Positions 1-9,716 of a stretch of DNA of 64,000 bases are shown here, one piece after another. The stretch is from Mesorhizobium sp. M1D.F.Ca.ET.043.01.1.1 (GTDB lineage Bacteria; Pseudomonadota; Alphaproteobacteria; Rhizobiales; Rhizobiaceae): assembly GCF_003952385.1 (NCBI RefSeq), contig NZ_CP034444.1, positions 5,469,001-5,533,000 on the forward strand. Direction: 5' to 3'. Made by a program: the position numbers and the translations under genes. Under the pieces are notes generated by a model that was not told the DNA's origin, made no database searches, and saw nothing but the letters and a program-made list of their open reading frames with translations. Position 1 is the first letter of the stretch, and the number at the start of each line of letters is the position of its first letter.

Positions 1-211
1 GGATTCCGCGGAAATGGATGACTACGCCCCTATCTATGCCATGGCTCAACATTATGCAATAGGCTATATTTCATTGTTTGTGCTTTTGTCCGATCGTGCC
101 GCAGAGCCGGTTGCATGTGAGAGGGAATGCAAATAAACGGCCGGGTCGCCGGGGTTCGTGTTATGAATGCGATCCCGATTCAGCCTTCGGCCAGCCAAGA
201 AGGAGCGCGTA

Positions 212-664
212 TTGGCGCTGAGGAACAGACCGGTTCGACGTGAAGAGCCGCTTCCCGATGCCGAAATCCATTCGGAAGGGTTCCGGCACACGCGCGAAGC
301 GCGCCGCGGCGCGCTCGTCGAGGACTATGTCGAGTTGATCGCCGACCTGATCGAGGACGGCAACGAGGCGCGCCAGGTCGATATCGCTGCCAGGCTTGGC
401 GTCGCGCAACCCACCGTGGCCAAGATGCTGACCAGGCTGTGCGCCGACGGGCTGGTTTCCAGAAAGCCCTATCGCGGGGTGTTCCTGACCGAAGCCGGAC
501 GGAAGGTCGCCGAGGAGAGCCGCATCCGCCACCAGACGGTGGAAGCCTTCCTGCGCTCGCTCGGCGTCAGCGCCGAGACGGCGCGCATCGACGCCGAGGG
601 CATCGAGCACCATGTCAGCGCCGAGACGCTGGAAGCGTTTCGGCGGGCGATGATAACCCGCTAA
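212..664 (+). CDS. mntR: Manganese-responsive regulator MntR (DtxR family)
   Basis: Cytoplasmic metal-dependent repressor of manganese uptake. The protein matches the enterobacterial MntR type throughout. It has a winged helix-turn-helix around residues 50-85 ([20 protein letters not shown]) and a C-terminal dimer and metal region with RHQ and DAEGIEHH, which carry the Glu/His residues expected to bind Mn. I placed the start at the TTG at 212 because a strong Shine-Dalgarno (AGAAGGAG, about 199-206) precedes it and the 150-residue product is close to the usual 155. An ATG at 167 in the same frame would add 15 residues. The neighbours do not show its target; an mntH-type transporter may lie outside the window. 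Confidence 0.88.
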   Translation: MALRNRPVRREEPLPDAEIHSEGFRHTREARRGALVEDYVELIADLIEDGNEARQVDIAARLGVAQPTVAKMLTRLCADGLVSRKPYRGVFLTEAGRKVAEESRIRHQTVEAFLRSLGVSAETARIDAEGIEHHVSAETLEAFRRAMITR

Positions 665-764
665 GCCAACTCGGCTCCCTTCGAGTGACCCTGGAACCGC
701 CACGCATCCAGTGCGTTCGTTTCCCAGGTCCGCAATCCTTGGCGGACCCAGGGAGGAGCAAGCG

Positions 765-953
765 ATGGGCGTGGAACAGGCACCGACCAAAAAGGGCAAG
801 GAATCAGCGAAGGGCTTGAGGCAGGCCTCGGCGCGAGACGAACGCAAGACCGAGGCCGAAACCGGACGTCCGCTGAAGAAGGGCGGCGCCCGTTTCGAAG
901 AACGCTCCAAGAGTTCAGACGGCAAAAGCGCGGGCTCGAAACAGAAGAGCTGA
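765..953 (+). CDS. Small basic hypothetical protein
   Basis: This 62-residue protein is very hydrophilic and rich in Lys, Glu, Gly and Ser, with no hydrophobic segment, so it is probably soluble and disordered. The start at 765 follows a good ribosome site (GGGAGGAG, 751-758). An upstream in-frame ATG at 711 has no such site. I do not recognise the family. The composition resembles small stress-related or nucleic-acid-associated proteins of rhizobia, but that is only an impression. It stands alone between mntR and the metallopeptidase gene. Confidence 0.6.
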   Translation: MGVEQAPTKKGKESAKGLRQASARDERKTEAETGRPLKKGGARFEERSKSSDGKSAGSKQKS

Positions 954-1125
954 AATTCCCGGCCCGTCTGGGGTCTGACGCGGTCGCAAAGTCGCGCCGT
1001 GCCGCCCTTTTGGGCTCGTATTTCGGTTGAAAAATGCTGTGACTTGACCTGACATTGGGATAATTGTTTGTGGAGGGGCGGTCGCGAGCCGGGCCTTGCA
1101 GATATTCGCAGCACGAGGAATTGCC

Positions 1126-2025
1126 ATGCTTTGGAGAGGCCGTCGTCAGAGCGACAACATCGAAGACCAGCGCGGCGATAGCGGCGGCGGATTCGGTGGC
1201 GGCAGCCCAGGCCAGTTCCGGGTTCCGATCGGCGGGCGCGCCGGCGGCGGCGGCAGCATCATCTTCGTCATCCTGGTCGTTCTCGCCGGATGGTATTTCG
1301 GCTTCGATCCGTCGCAGATTCTGGGTGACGGCGGTGGTGGCCAGATCACCGAAGACGGCAGTTCGCCGGATGGCGGCGCCCCGGCTTCCGACGAGATGAA
1401 GCAGTTCGTGGCGACGGTGCTCGCCGAAACCGAGGAAACCTGGACCGGCATCTTCAAATCCGAAGGCCTAACCTATGAGGACCCCAAGCTGGTGCTGTTC
1501 AGCAGCCAGATCCGCTCGGCGTGCGGATTTGCTTCCTCGGCGGCCGGCCCGTTCTATTGCCCGGGCGACCACAAGGTCTATCTCGACATGACCTTCTTCC
1601 AGCAGCTCGACCAGCAGTTCGGCGCCTCGGGCGAGTTTGCCCGCGCCTATGTGATCGCGCATGAGGTTGGCCACCACGTGCAGAACCTCACTGGCATCAT
1701 GTCCAAGTTCAACCAGATGCGGCAAGGCATGGGCGAGGCGGAGGCCAACCAGATGTCGGTGCGGGTCGAGCTCCAGGCCGACTGTTTCGCGGGTGTCTGG
1801 GCGCACTACACCGCGCAGAAGGGCATATTGGAGCAGGGCGACATGGAAAGCGCGCTCAACGCGGCCAAGCAGATCGGCGACGATACGCTGCAGAAGAAGA
1901 TGCAGGGCTATGTCGTCCCGGAAAGCTTCAACCACGGCACGTCGGCGCAGCGGCAGACCTGGCTGGCGCGCGGCTACAAGAGCGGCAAGCTTTCGGACTG
2001 CGATACTTTCAACAACCCGGTCTGA
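1126..2025 (+). CDS. Neutral zinc metallopeptidase (YpfJ family)
   Basis: Predicted membrane-anchored zinc protease of the putative neutral zinc metallopeptidase family. The 299-residue product begins with a polar, glycine-rich stretch, followed by one membrane segment at about residues 45-60 and a large domain outside the membrane. The zinc motif HEVGHH is at residues 179-184, and a downstream Glu-rich segment (ELQADCFAGVWAH) is typical of the family. The start was set at the ATG at 1126 after a GAGG-type ribosome site. An ATG 30 bases upstream is in frame but poorly placed. The physiological substrate is unknown for the family. Confidence 0.85.
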   Translation: MLWRGRRQSDNIEDQRGDSGGGFGGGSPGQFRVPIGGRAGGGGSIIFVILVVLAGWYFGFDPSQILGDGGGGQITEDGSSPDGGAPASDEMKQFVATVLAETEETWTGIFKSEGLTYEDPKLVLFSSQIRSACGFASSAAGPFYCPGDHKVYLDMTFFQQLDQQFGASGEFARAYVIAHEVGHHVQNLTGIMSKFNQMRQGMGEAEANQMSVRVELQADCFAGVWAHYTAQKGILEQGDMESALNAAKQIGDDTLQKKMQGYVVPESFNHGTSAQRQTWLARGYKSGKLSDCDTFNNPV

Positions 2026-2182
2026 GGCGGCGGCGTAGCGCTGCCGTCTTTCCGCATCGTTGCCAGCAACTGATGTCAGGATGAGGCAGTTGCAGCCGTT
2101 CGCTTATTGTTCCGGGCGACAAGCTCGCCTATAAAGTGCATCCCGTCCTTGCCCCTGGGCGGCCGAGGAGCTTGACACCATC

Positions 2183-3451
2183 ATGATCGACCCCAAGACC
2201 GCCAAGCGGGGCCTTGCGCTCGTTTTCACGACGCTTCTGCTCGATGTCATCGGCTTCGGCATCATCATGCCGGTGCTGCCGGCCTATCTGCAGGAACTGA
2301 CCGGCGTCGGCGTCAGCGAGGCGGCGATCGAGGGCGGCTGGCTGTTCTTCGTCTATGCGGCGATGCAGTTCTTCTTCGCGCCGATCATCGGCGGCTTGAG
2401 CGACCGCTTCGGCCGGCGGCCGATCCTGCTCGCCTCGGTGCTCACCTTTTCGATCGACAACCTGATCTGCGCCATCGCCTGGTCCTACCCGATGCTGTTC
2501 ATCGGCCGCGTGCTCGCCGGCATTTCCGGCGCCAGCTATTCGACGACTTCGGCCTTCATCGCCGACGTATCGAACGACGAGAACCGGGCCAAGAATTTCG
2601 GCCTGCTCGGCATCGCATTCGGCGTCGGCTTCGTCATCGGGCCGGTGCTCGGCGGGCTGCTCGGCACGTTCGGACCGCGGGTGCCGTTCTATTTCGCCGC
2701 GGGACTCGCCTTCGTGAATTTCCTCATCGCGATGTTCCTGCTGCCGGAGACGCTCGACCAGCAGCACCGCCGCCGCTTCGAATGGAAGCGCGCCAATCCG
2801 GTCGGCACGCTCATCCAGATGCGCAGCTATCCCGGCATCGGCTGGATCGGGCTCGTCTTCTTCCTGATGACGCTCGGCCACATGATGTATCCGGCGGTGT
2901 GGTCCTTCGTCTCGAACTACCGCTACGGCTGGAACGAACAGCAGATCGGCTTCTCGCTCGGCGCCTTCGGCCTGTGTGGCGCGATCGTCATGGCGACGGT
3001 GCTGCCGCGTGTCATCCCGAAACTCGGAGAGTGGAAGACGGCGGCGATCGGCCTTACCTTCACCGCGCTCAGCGCCTTCGGCTATGCGTTCGCGACGCAG
3101 GGCTGGATGATCTACGCGGTGATCGTCGCCGGTTGCCTGGAAGCGCTTGCCGATCCGCCGCTGAGAAGCCTCGCGGCCGCCAAGGTGCCGCCTTCGGCGC
3201 AAGGCGAGCTGCAGGGCGCGATGACCTCGATCTTCTCGATCACCTCGATCATCACGCCGCTGCTTTATACGGCGATCTTTTCCTGGTTCACCGGCGCGCG
3301 CGCGCCGGTTGCGTTCGGCGGCGCGCCTTATGTACTCGGCGCGGTTTTCCTCACGCTGGCAGTGGTCGTCTTCGTGACCAAGGTGGCAAAGCCGACGCCG
3401 AAGGAAGTCGAGCGCATGCACGCGCAGGAGGCCGTGACCGACGCTGCTTGA
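2183..3451 (+). CDS. TetA-like major facilitator exporter
   Basis: Inner-membrane drug:proton antiporter of the TCR/Tet branch of the major facilitator superfamily. The 422-residue protein has 12 predicted membrane helices. The loop 2-3 signature [11 protein letters not shown] is at about residues 70-80, and an early [13 protein letters not shown] motif in helix 1 resembles TetA. Drug specificity cannot be read from the sequence; many chromosomal members in rhizobia are not tetracycline pumps. It converges on carA with only 15 bases between the stops. A 430-residue open frame on the opposite strand is a GC-rich shadow. Confidence 0.85.
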   Translation: MIDPKTAKRGLALVFTTLLLDVIGFGIIMPVLPAYLQELTGVGVSEAAIEGGWLFFVYAAMQFFFAPIIGGLSDRFGRRPILLASVLTFSIDNLICAIAWSYPMLFIGRVLAGISGASYSTTSAFIADVSNDENRAKNFGLLGIAFGVGFVIGPVLGGLLGTFGPRVPFYFAAGLAFVNFLIAMFLLPETLDQQHRRRFEWKRANPVGTLIQMRSYPGIGWIGLVFFLMTLGHMMYPAVWSFVSNYRYGWNEQQIGFSLGAFGLCGAIVMATVLPRVIPKLGEWKTAAIGLTFTALSAFGYAFATQGWMIYAVIVAGCLEALADPPLRSLAAAKVPPSAQGELQGAMTSIFSITSIITPLLYTAIFSWFTGARAPVAFGGAPYVLGAVFLTLAVVVFVTKVAKPTPKEVERMHAQEAVTDAA

Positions 3452-3466
3452 GCCGCGTCGCCCTGG

Positions 3467-4672
3467 TCAGGCGCGCTCGGCCAGCGCCGGCTCGCCGCGC
3501 CGTTCGCGGATGAGGTTGACGAAGCGGCGGAAGAGATAGTGCGAATCCTGCGGGCCGGGCGAGGCCTCGGGATGGTGCTGGACCGAGAACACCGGCCGGC
3601 CGGTCAGCGCAATGCCGCAATTCGAGCCGTCGAACAGCGAGACATGCGTTTCTTCGACGCCTTCAGGCAGCGAGTCGGCGTCGACCGCGAAACCATGGTT
3701 CATCGAGACGATCTCGACCTTGCCGGTCGTGTGGTCCTTCACCGGGTGGTTGGCGCCGTGGTGGCCCTGATGCATCTTCTCGGTCCTGCCGCCGAGCGCC
3801 AGCGCCAGCATCTGGTGACCGAGACAGATGCCGAACACCGGGATGTCGGTCTTCAGCAGATCCTGGATCACCGGCACGGCATATTCGCCGGTCGCTTCCG
3901 GATCGCCCGGACCGTTGGAGAGGAAGATGCCGTCCGGCTGCATGGCCAGGATCTCTTCCGCGCCGGCCTTGGCCGGAACGACGGTGACCTTGGCGCCGAG
4001 ACCGGCGAGCAGGCGCAGGATGTTGCGCTTGACGCCATAGTCAATCGCCACGACGTGCAGCGACGGCGCGTCCTGCTCGCCAAAACCCTTGTTCCAGGCC
4101 CAGGACGTCTCGCGCCAGACCGAGGACTGGCCCGAGGTGACTTCCTTGGCGAGGTCGAGCCCGATCAGGCCCGACCAGGCGGCGGCGCGGCGCTTCAGGT
4201 CGTCGAGGTCGAAGACGCCATCGGGCGCGTGGGCAATGACGGCGTTGGGCATGCCTTTCTCGCGGATCAGCACGGTGAGAGCGCGCGTGTCGATTCCCGA
4301 AAGCGCGACGATCCCGCGCTTCTTCAGCCACTGATCGAGATGACCGGCTGCCCGGTAGTTGGACGGGTCGGTGACATTGGCCTTGAAGATGGCTCCGACG
4401 GCGCCTGCGCGCGCCGCAGGATTGAGGTCTTCGATATCCTCGCTGTTGGTGCCGACATTGCCGATATGCGGGAAGGTGAAGGTGACGATCTGGCCGGCAT
4501 AGGAGGGGTCGGTGAGGATCTCCTCGTAGCCGGTGAGCGCGGTGTTGAAGCAGACTTCGGCGACCGCCGATCCGGTGGCGCCGAGGCCGCGACCCTCGAT
4601 CACCGTGCCGTCGGCGAGCACCAGAAGGGCGGTCGGCTTTTCGGTGGCCCAAGGGGCGGTGGTCGTCGCCAT
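3467..4672 (-). CDS. carA: Carbamoyl-phosphate synthase small subunit
   Basis: Glutamine amidotransferase subunit of carbamoyl-phosphate synthase, which supplies ammonia to CarB for arginine and pyrimidine synthesis. The 401-residue protein has the CarA-specific N-terminal domain (residues 15-160) and a class I amidotransferase domain. The nucleophile is Cys283 in FGICLGHQ, with the His367/Glu369 pair in HHPEASPGP and the NGPGDP loop near residue 253. Length and motifs are normal. It is transcribed leftward, away from the GatB/YqeY gene. carB is not in this window. Confidence 0.97.
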   Translation of the reverse strand: MATTTAPWATEKPTALLVLADGTVIEGRGLGATGSAVAEVCFNTALTGYEEILTDPSYAGQIVTFTFPHIGNVGTNSEDIEDLNPAARAGAVGAIFKANVTDPSNYRAAGHLDQWLKKRGIVALSGIDTRALTVLIREKGMPNAVIAHAPDGVFDLDDLKRRAAAWSGLIGLDLAKEVTSGQSSVWRETSWAWNKGFGEQDAPSLHVVAIDYGVKRNILRLLAGLGAKVTVVPAKAGAEEILAMQPDGIFLSNGPGDPEATGEYAVPVIQDLLKTDIPVFGICLGHQMLALALGGRTEKMHQGHHGANHPVKDHTTGKVEIVSMNHGFAVDADSLPEGVEETHVSLFDGSNCGIALTGRPVFSVQHHPEASPGPQDSHYLFRRFVNLIRERRGEPALAERA

Positions 4673-4934
4673 AGCGGCACTCCTGTCAGGCGCTTCAACC
4701 GGTCATCGGGACCGTTTGCGCGGCAAGACGCGCGAGCTGGATATTTTCAGCTCCGTTGCGTCAACTCATTGTCTCATGCAAGACCGAGTACATAGGCGAA
4801 GGCAGCGGAGCGGTCAATGAGGTGGCCGCCAGCCAGGTTCGGTTTGCTTTCGTCCAGCGATATCAGTGGCTTGCCGGGATTTGCCTTAGGTTACCAGCAA
4901 AGCTATTGTCCGCCGCATTCGAAGGAGAAGCACG

Positions 4935-5384
4935 ATGCGCGAGAAAATCGCCGAATCCATGAAGAGCGCGATGAAGGCGCAGGACAAGCACCGCCTGCCG
5001 ACGCTCAGGCTGATCCAGGCCGCCATCCAGGACCGCGACATCGCCAATCGCGGCGCCGGCAAGCCGGCGGCGAGCGAGGAGGAGATCCTGCAGATCCTCG
5101 CCAAGATGGTGAAGCAGCGAGAGGAATCGGCCAAGGCTTTCGAGGATGGCAAGCGGCCGGAACTGGCCGCGCAGGAACGCGGCGAGATGGAGATCATCCG
5201 CGAGTTCCTGCCGACGCAGCTCGGCGACGCGGAAATCATGGCGGCGGCGCGCGAGGCGATCGCCGCGACAGGCGCGGCCAGCCAGAAGGACATGGGCAAG
5301 GTCATCGGCGCGCTCAAGCAGAAATATGCCGGCCAGATGGACTTCGCCAAGGCAAGCGCCATCGTCAAGGGCCTGCTGCAGTAG
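4935..5384 (+). CDS. GatB/YqeY domain-containing protein
   Basis: Cytoplasmic protein of 149 residues made of a single YqeY domain, related to the tail domain of the amidotransferase subunit GatB. It is thought to act on or bind tRNA, but its role is not settled. It starts with MREKIAESMKSAMKAQDKHR and keeps the family pattern LPTLRLIQAAI and the C-terminal KASAIVKGLL. A clear ribosome site (AAGGAGAA) lies just upstream of 4935. Genomes with this gene order usually have it divergent from carA. Its last 60 or so bases appear again, decayed, at about 12262-12317 (see findings). Confidence 0.9.
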   Translation: MREKIAESMKSAMKAQDKHRLPTLRLIQAAIQDRDIANRGAGKPAASEEEILQILAKMVKQREESAKAFEDGKRPELAAQERGEMEIIREFLPTQLGDAEIMAAAREAIAATGAASQKDMGKVIGALKQKYAGQMDFAKASAIVKGLLQ

Positions 5385-5978
5385 AGGACTGCAGCAGGCA
5401 TTCTTGCCGCACCCGAAGCGAGACCCATGCAAGGCTGGCACCCAAGCCCGCTTCAAGCCGCGTTGCGGCATTTCCCTGCCATGACGGAGGACACGATTTT
5501 CTGATGGCCGAAGGCGCCGAGACCGTCATGACACGCCAACCGTATCTATTTCACCGATCAAGGCGTTATCCTGGTGCACGGCTCGCCGCAGGATATATTG
5601 ATCACCCGCGGGAGGCGCGGACGAAGGCTTTTCTCGAGCAGATGCTGTAGTCGCGCTGTGGCGGTCACAGGCAATTCCGCAGGCGACCGACATTGATACT
5701 CGATCGTCGAGTCTCAGCGGGACACCATCCCGAAGCGCGCGTCGAAACGGATAGCTGGGGTCTGTGGAGTGTCGCAGGGACGCCATCGGAGGCTGCACTG
5801 TAACTGGCGGCGGCTTTCTCCCTCATCGAGTAGGATTAAGTGTTGTTGAGGTCTGCTCGGATTTTTTGCGTCTAGAAAAGCCATCGTGCTTCCGAGCCGC
5901 GGGGCAACAAAAATAAACATAATTATTGCTGACAGGCGGGGAGCGAGAGGTTTATTGCGTCGTGCAGAGGCGACCCGA
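5385..5978. other. Gene-free stretch with ABC-ATPase remnant
   Basis: No intact gene is seen between the yqeY-type gene and the response regulator. The only recognisable content is the decayed ABC-ATPase 3' end at 5534-5650, a short palindrome (ACTCGA-N3-TCGAGT) around 5698-5712, and an AT-richer leader from about 5830 just before the two-component genes. Confidence 0.6.
5534..5650 (+). pseudogene. Remnant of an amino-acid ABC ATPase 3' end (copy 1)
   Basis: This translates as the end of a GlnQ/HisP-type ATPase: NRIYFTDQGVI, then HGSP, then (after restoring one lost base near 5602) a tail ending in HPREARTKAFLEQML and a stop. Nothing of the Walker A, signature or Walker B region is present. 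The same segment occurs, in the same orientation, at 11772-11909 with a different frameshift. The stretch is non-functional. It is interesting as a repeat bracketing the 5.6-11.7 kb block. Confidence 0.7.
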
Positions 5979-6734
5979 ATGGCTGGACCTATGGACAATA
6001 TCGCATACACCGTTCCTCTTCAGGTTTCGGCTCGCATTCTTGTCGTCGAGGACGATCGCGATATTGCCGGAATGCTTATCGATTTGATGAAAGAGGCGGG
6101 CTATGTCGCCGAGGCCGTTGGTTCGGCAACGGAAATGGATCGCCTGCTCAAAAAGAAGGAATTCAACCTTATCGTGCTCGACGGGATGCTGCCGGGCGAA
6201 GACGGTTTCAGCATTTGCAGAAGGATCAGATCGTCCGACACGACGCCCATCCTTATGCTCACGGCGTTGACCAAGGAGGTGGACAGGGTCGTTGGGCTGG
6301 AGCTAGGGGCTGACGACTACGTGACGAAACCGTTCAGCTCCAGGGAACTTCTGGCGCGGATAAAGGCGCTTCTGCGGCGATCGTCCTATCAGAGCCAGTC
6401 CAAGCCAAGCCAGGAGCCGTTGACCTTTGCGGGGTGGCGGATAGACCCGGTCGCGCGCGAGCTCACCGACAGCGACGGTGTCCATGTGCCACTCACGACA
6501 GCGGAGTTTGATGTGCTGCTCGTATTCTGCCAGAATCCAAGGCAGGTGATGAACCGGCACGAAATTCTCGCCTGCACGCATGCCGGGTCTGCGGGGCCTG
6601 TCGATCGCAGCATTGATGTACATGTCAGCCGTATCCGTCAAAAGATAGAGCCGAACTATAGGGAACCCACTTTCATCAAGACGGTGCGGCTGGGCGGATA
6701 TATTTTCACCCCGGAGGTTGCGGTAGCCGTATGA
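5979..6734 (+). CDS. OmpR-family response regulator
   Basis: Cytoplasmic transcription factor of a two-component system. Of 251 residues, the N-terminal receiver has the acidic pair Glu25/Asp26, the phosphoacceptor Asp68 (IVLDGM) and the conserved Lys in VTKPF. The C-terminal winged helix (about 150-245) ends with the OmpR-type VRLGGYIF. I chose the ATG at 5979 because AGAGG sits 8 bases before it; the longest open frame would start at 5886 and add an unusual extension. Its stop overlaps the start of the sensor kinase gene (ATGA), so the two are co-translated. Likely targets are the lipoprotein and lpxD genes downstream, by position only. Confidence 0.93.
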   Translation: MAGPMDNIAYTVPLQVSARILVVEDDRDIAGMLIDLMKEAGYVAEAVGSATEMDRLLKKKEFNLIVLDGMLPGEDGFSICRRIRSSDTTPILMLTALTKEVDRVVGLELGADDYVTKPFSSRELLARIKALLRRSSYQSQSKPSQEPLTFAGWRIDPVARELTDSDGVHVPLTTAEFDVLLVFCQNPRQVMNRHEILACTHAGSAGPVDRSIDVHVSRIRQKIEPNYREPTFIKTVRLGGYIFTPEVAVAV

Positions 6735-8122
6735 TCGGCCGGTTTAGACGGGCGCCAATTCGCCTCCAGTTCATCGTGCTCGCCGCGATACCTATCCCGG
6801 CGGTGCTCCTGAGCATTATCGCGCTCTTGCCCGAGCCATACATCTTCAAGAACGGCCCAGCTCAGACGCTGGTGACCGTCAGACGCACACAAATCGAATT
6901 GATCGTAGGACAAGTCAGAAACAGCGCCAGCGATGCCGACGCTGAGAAGGTGCTACGAGCGAGCGCTCCGGTCGGCCTCGACATGCGACTCCTCCCTTGG
7001 GGTGATGTCAACGTCGCGAGCAGCCGCCGAGAGCATTTGCAATTCGTTGCCGACGAGTTGCGCAATGTGTTGCCTGCTGACTTCGAGGCAGTGGTTCTCC
7101 CGCAAGACGCAGAGCACAATGCCTTGGCAGTACGCGTCGATGCTAAGCGCGGCCTTCTGGTCCGCTTCTCCGATGCTGACACCTATCCGGCCTTCTTCGG
7201 CGTGATTGTCGAGCTCGTCGCCAAGATTCTTATTTTGATCCTGCCTATGCTTCTGCTGGTGCTGTACATCGGAGGCGTGATCACGTCGCCCCTTGTCCGG
7301 TTTGCTGAAGCGGCAAAGAGCCTGCGACTCGACAGCAACGAGGAGGAATTGTTCACCGTCGCCGGCGCCAAGGAACTTCGCACCCTCGCTACGGCGCTCA
7401 ACGAGATGCGGCACCGAATTCGCAAAATGCTTGACGACCGCACGCGCATGCTGACGGCCGTGAGCCATGACCTCAGGACACCGCTGACTAGGCTGAGAAT
7501 GCGCGTGGAGCGATCGAAGGAGATTCCGTCCAGGCAATTGATGCTTGACGACATCGCCACCTTGACGGCGATGATCGAGGACAGCCTTCAATATCTGAGC
7601 AGCACTGCCCGCGACGAGGCGCTTCGCAAGGTTGATATCGCGGCCTTGCTAAAGACGATCGTCGCGGGATTCTGCGATCTCGGCCACACGGTCATCTATG
7701 TCGGGCCTGAGAGATTTGGGTATTCCTGCAAGCAGAAAGGGCTGACGCGGGCGATAACCAATATCGTCGAAAATGCAGTCAGGTTCGGGACGATCGTTCA
7801 CGTCCAATTGTCCAATTATCCGCCGGGCGAAGTGGCCATTGTTGTGCGCGATAACGGTCCCGGTCTGGCTCAGGGCCTTCACGAGAAGGCCTTGGAGCCA
7901 TTTTTCAAGGCAGACGAGGCCCGAGCGTCGAATTCCAACAGCGGTTTCGGACTTGGGTTGTCGATTGCGGACGAGATCGTGAAAGGGCATGGCGGCTCGC
8001 TAAACTTGGAGAACGTCGTGCCCCATGGTTTACGAGTAAAGTTCCTGCTGCCGCAGGCACAAATTGTCTTGAATCCCGCTGCAAAGGCGGTGGAAGCGCA
8101 GACAACCGCTTTGGCAGGTTGA
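6731..8122 (+). CDS. Membrane sensor histidine kinase (EnvZ type)
   Basis: Inner-membrane kinase partner of the upstream regulator. Of 463 residues, the first membrane segment is at about 12-33 and the second at about 157-183, enclosing a periplasmic sensor of roughly 120 residues. A HAMP linker follows, then the dimerisation helix with phospho-acceptor His246 (VSHDLRTPLTR). The ATP domain has an N box (NIVENAVRFG), DNGPG and GLGLSIADEIVKGHGG. All key residues are present. The sensed signal is unknown; the genes that follow suggest an envelope cue. Confidence 0.93.
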   Translation: MIGRFRRAPIRLQFIVLAAIPIPAVLLSIIALLPEPYIFKNGPAQTLVTVRRTQIELIVGQVRNSASDADAEKVLRASAPVGLDMRLLPWGDVNVASSRREHLQFVADELRNVLPADFEAVVLPQDAEHNALAVRVDAKRGLLVRFSDADTYPAFFGVIVELVAKILILILPMLLLVLYIGGVITSPLVRFAEAAKSLRLDSNEEELFTVAGAKELRTLATALNEMRHRIRKMLDDRTRMLTAVSHDLRTPLTRLRMRVERSKEIPSRQLMLDDIATLTAMIEDSLQYLSSTARDEALRKVDIAALLKTIVAGFCDLGHTVIYVGPERFGYSCKQKGLTRAITNIVENAVRFGTIVHVQLSNYPPGEVAIVVRDNGPGLAQGLHEKALEPFFKADEARASNSNSGFGLGLSIADEIVKGHGGSLNLENVVPHGLRVKFLLPQAQIVLNPAAKAVEAQTTALAG

Positions 8123-8504
8123 TCGTTTGCGGCACCACCCCGGCTGCTGAGCTCTCCGGGATTAGGGGGTCGCATTTCACGGCGACGCCTGAGCGATGCT
8201 GGCTTTCGCACGCCGTTCCGTGTTGTTGTCGTGAGCTTCAAGTGTGCCTTCGTGGCTCGCACGCGGGTTCAAAGCAACCGGATCGCCGTCTCCAATACAC
8301 CGCAGCAACACACCGGATTGGCGCCGCCGAAAGCATGCGATTTGGCGCCTATGACGCAACAATTCTTAACAAGACAAAACCCAAGGCAACGATGAATCTG
8401 AGCTAATTCCGCCCAACACGATCCTCGACGGGTCGTGGAACGTGCTGATGGGTCGGAAGGAACCTCGTGTTGCCCCCGCCTACAGCTCTGTACAGGCGGT
8501 AGAC
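8123..8504. other. Intergenic region with no recognised feature
   Basis: This 382-base gap separates the sensor kinase from the patatin lipoprotein gene. Open frames in it are short and have no recognisable protein content. A promoter for the downstream lipoprotein genes probably lies here, in the AT-richer stretch around 8340-8400, but no clear consensus could be assigned. Confidence 0.4.
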
Positions 8505-9677
8505 GTGCATAGATTGACGGCCATTTTGTCGCTGGCATTTCTGGCCGGCTGTCTGGCACCGGACCGTATCGCCTACGGGCCGAAGGTCGCGACAGTGGCT
8601 GGCATCGATGGATTTCGCGATATCCGTACTTATGCGGATGTGGCCAGGGAGCAGGCCGACCAGCGCCCATGGCTACCCATCACCAAGAACAAGGAAATCA
8701 ATTACCTGGCGTTGTCCAGCGGTGGCGGCGCAGGCGCCTTCAGCGTCGGAGCGTTGAAGGCTTGGTCCGCTGCGGGAACACGTCCTCAATTCGATATCGT
8801 CAGCGGCGTCAGCACGGGCGCCCTGATTGCGCCTTACGCCTTCCTGGGTTCGGCCTACGACAAGACGCTCACCGATCTCTACACAAGCGGCGTTGCCGAA
8901 ACGCTGGTCGATGCTGATTTCCTGCCGAAGGGTCTGTTCGGGGCAAGTTTGCTGAAGCAGCAGCCTCTTCGGACGATGGTCGAACGGTATTTGACCCGCG
9001 ACGTACTGGCCAAAATCGCTGCGGAACACCGTAAGGGACGGCGGCTGCACATCCTGACGTCGAACCTCGATTCCCAAAGAGCGGTCATCTGGAATATGGG
9101 CGCTATCGCCGACAGCGGCAGGCCGGACGCGCTCAAGCTGTTCCAGGATGTCATCATTGCGTCGGCAAGCATCCCGGGCGTTTATCCAGCCGTGCTCATC
9201 AAGGCCAGGTCTGGCGAGCGAGCATTTGAAGAAATGCACTCCGACGGTGGGGCAGTCTCCCAGATACTGACGATCCCAGAAGGCTGGATGGCGGGTCCTG
9301 ACAAGGATGAGTGGCGCGAGGGCCGCCGCTTCAACATGTATATCCTGATCAACAACGCGCTCATGCCCGAATTCTCGACAACTACGAACAACACCTTCGT
9401 TGTCATGGCCAGGGCGAACTCCACGCTTATCAAGTCACAGACCCGGAGCGCTTTGCTGGCGACTTATCTCTACGCCCAGAAGAACGGCATCCGCTTCCAT
9501 GTCGGGTCGATCGATATGCAGGTTCCCTACAAGATGGCCGACCCGTTCAACACCCACTACATGCGCGTCCTCTACAGCCTCGGCTACGCCAAAATGGCGA
9601 GCGGCCACCTTTGGCAAGACAAGCCTCTATTCACCGAGAACCTCGCGGCCGCCCAGCCGTCCGGACAAGAACAATAG
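8505..9677 (+). CDS. Patatin-like phospholipase lipoprotein
   Basis: Predicted lipid acyl hydrolase anchored to the envelope. Starting from the GTG at 8505 (AGGCGG six bases upstream), the 390-residue product opens with a textbook lipoprotein signal whose lipobox FLAGC gives Cys16. The patatin domain follows: oxyanion loop SSGGGAGAF (71-79), nucleophile Ser103 in GVSTG and the catalytic Asp247 in SDGGA, so the Ser-Asp dyad is intact. An earlier in-frame start at 8442 or 8448 would add about 20 residues before the signal. It forms a probable transcription unit with the DUF3313 lipoprotein gene. Action on membrane phospholipid or lipid A acyl chains is plausible but inferred. Confidence 0.85.
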   Translation: MHRLTAILSLAFLAGCLAPDRIAYGPKVATVAGIDGFRDIRTYADVAREQADQRPWLPITKNKEINYLALSSGGGAGAFSVGALKAWSAAGTRPQFDIVSGVSTGALIAPYAFLGSAYDKTLTDLYTSGVAETLVDADFLPKGLFGASLLKQQPLRTMVERYLTRDVLAKIAAEHRKGRRLHILTSNLDSQRAVIWNMGAIADSGRPDALKLFQDVIIASASIPGVYPAVLIKARSGERAFEEMHSDGGAVSQILTIPEGWMAGPDKDEWREGRRFNMYILINNALMPEFSTTTNNTFVVMARANSTLIKSQTRSALLATYLYAQKNGIRFHVGSIDMQVPYKMADPFNTHYMRVLYSLGYAKMASGHLWQDKPLFTENLAAAQPSGQEQ

Positions 9678-9716
9678 CGTCTCGCCTACCTCCCACCATC
9701 TCAACAGGAGAACGAT

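Noticed and set aside
2129..3421. 430-residue open frame antisense to the TetA-like gene
   Set aside because: Arg/Asp/His-rich shadow of a 12-helix transporter gene.
3539..4795. 418-residue open frame antisense to carA
   Set aside because: Shadow; carA has all catalytic residues on the opposite strand.
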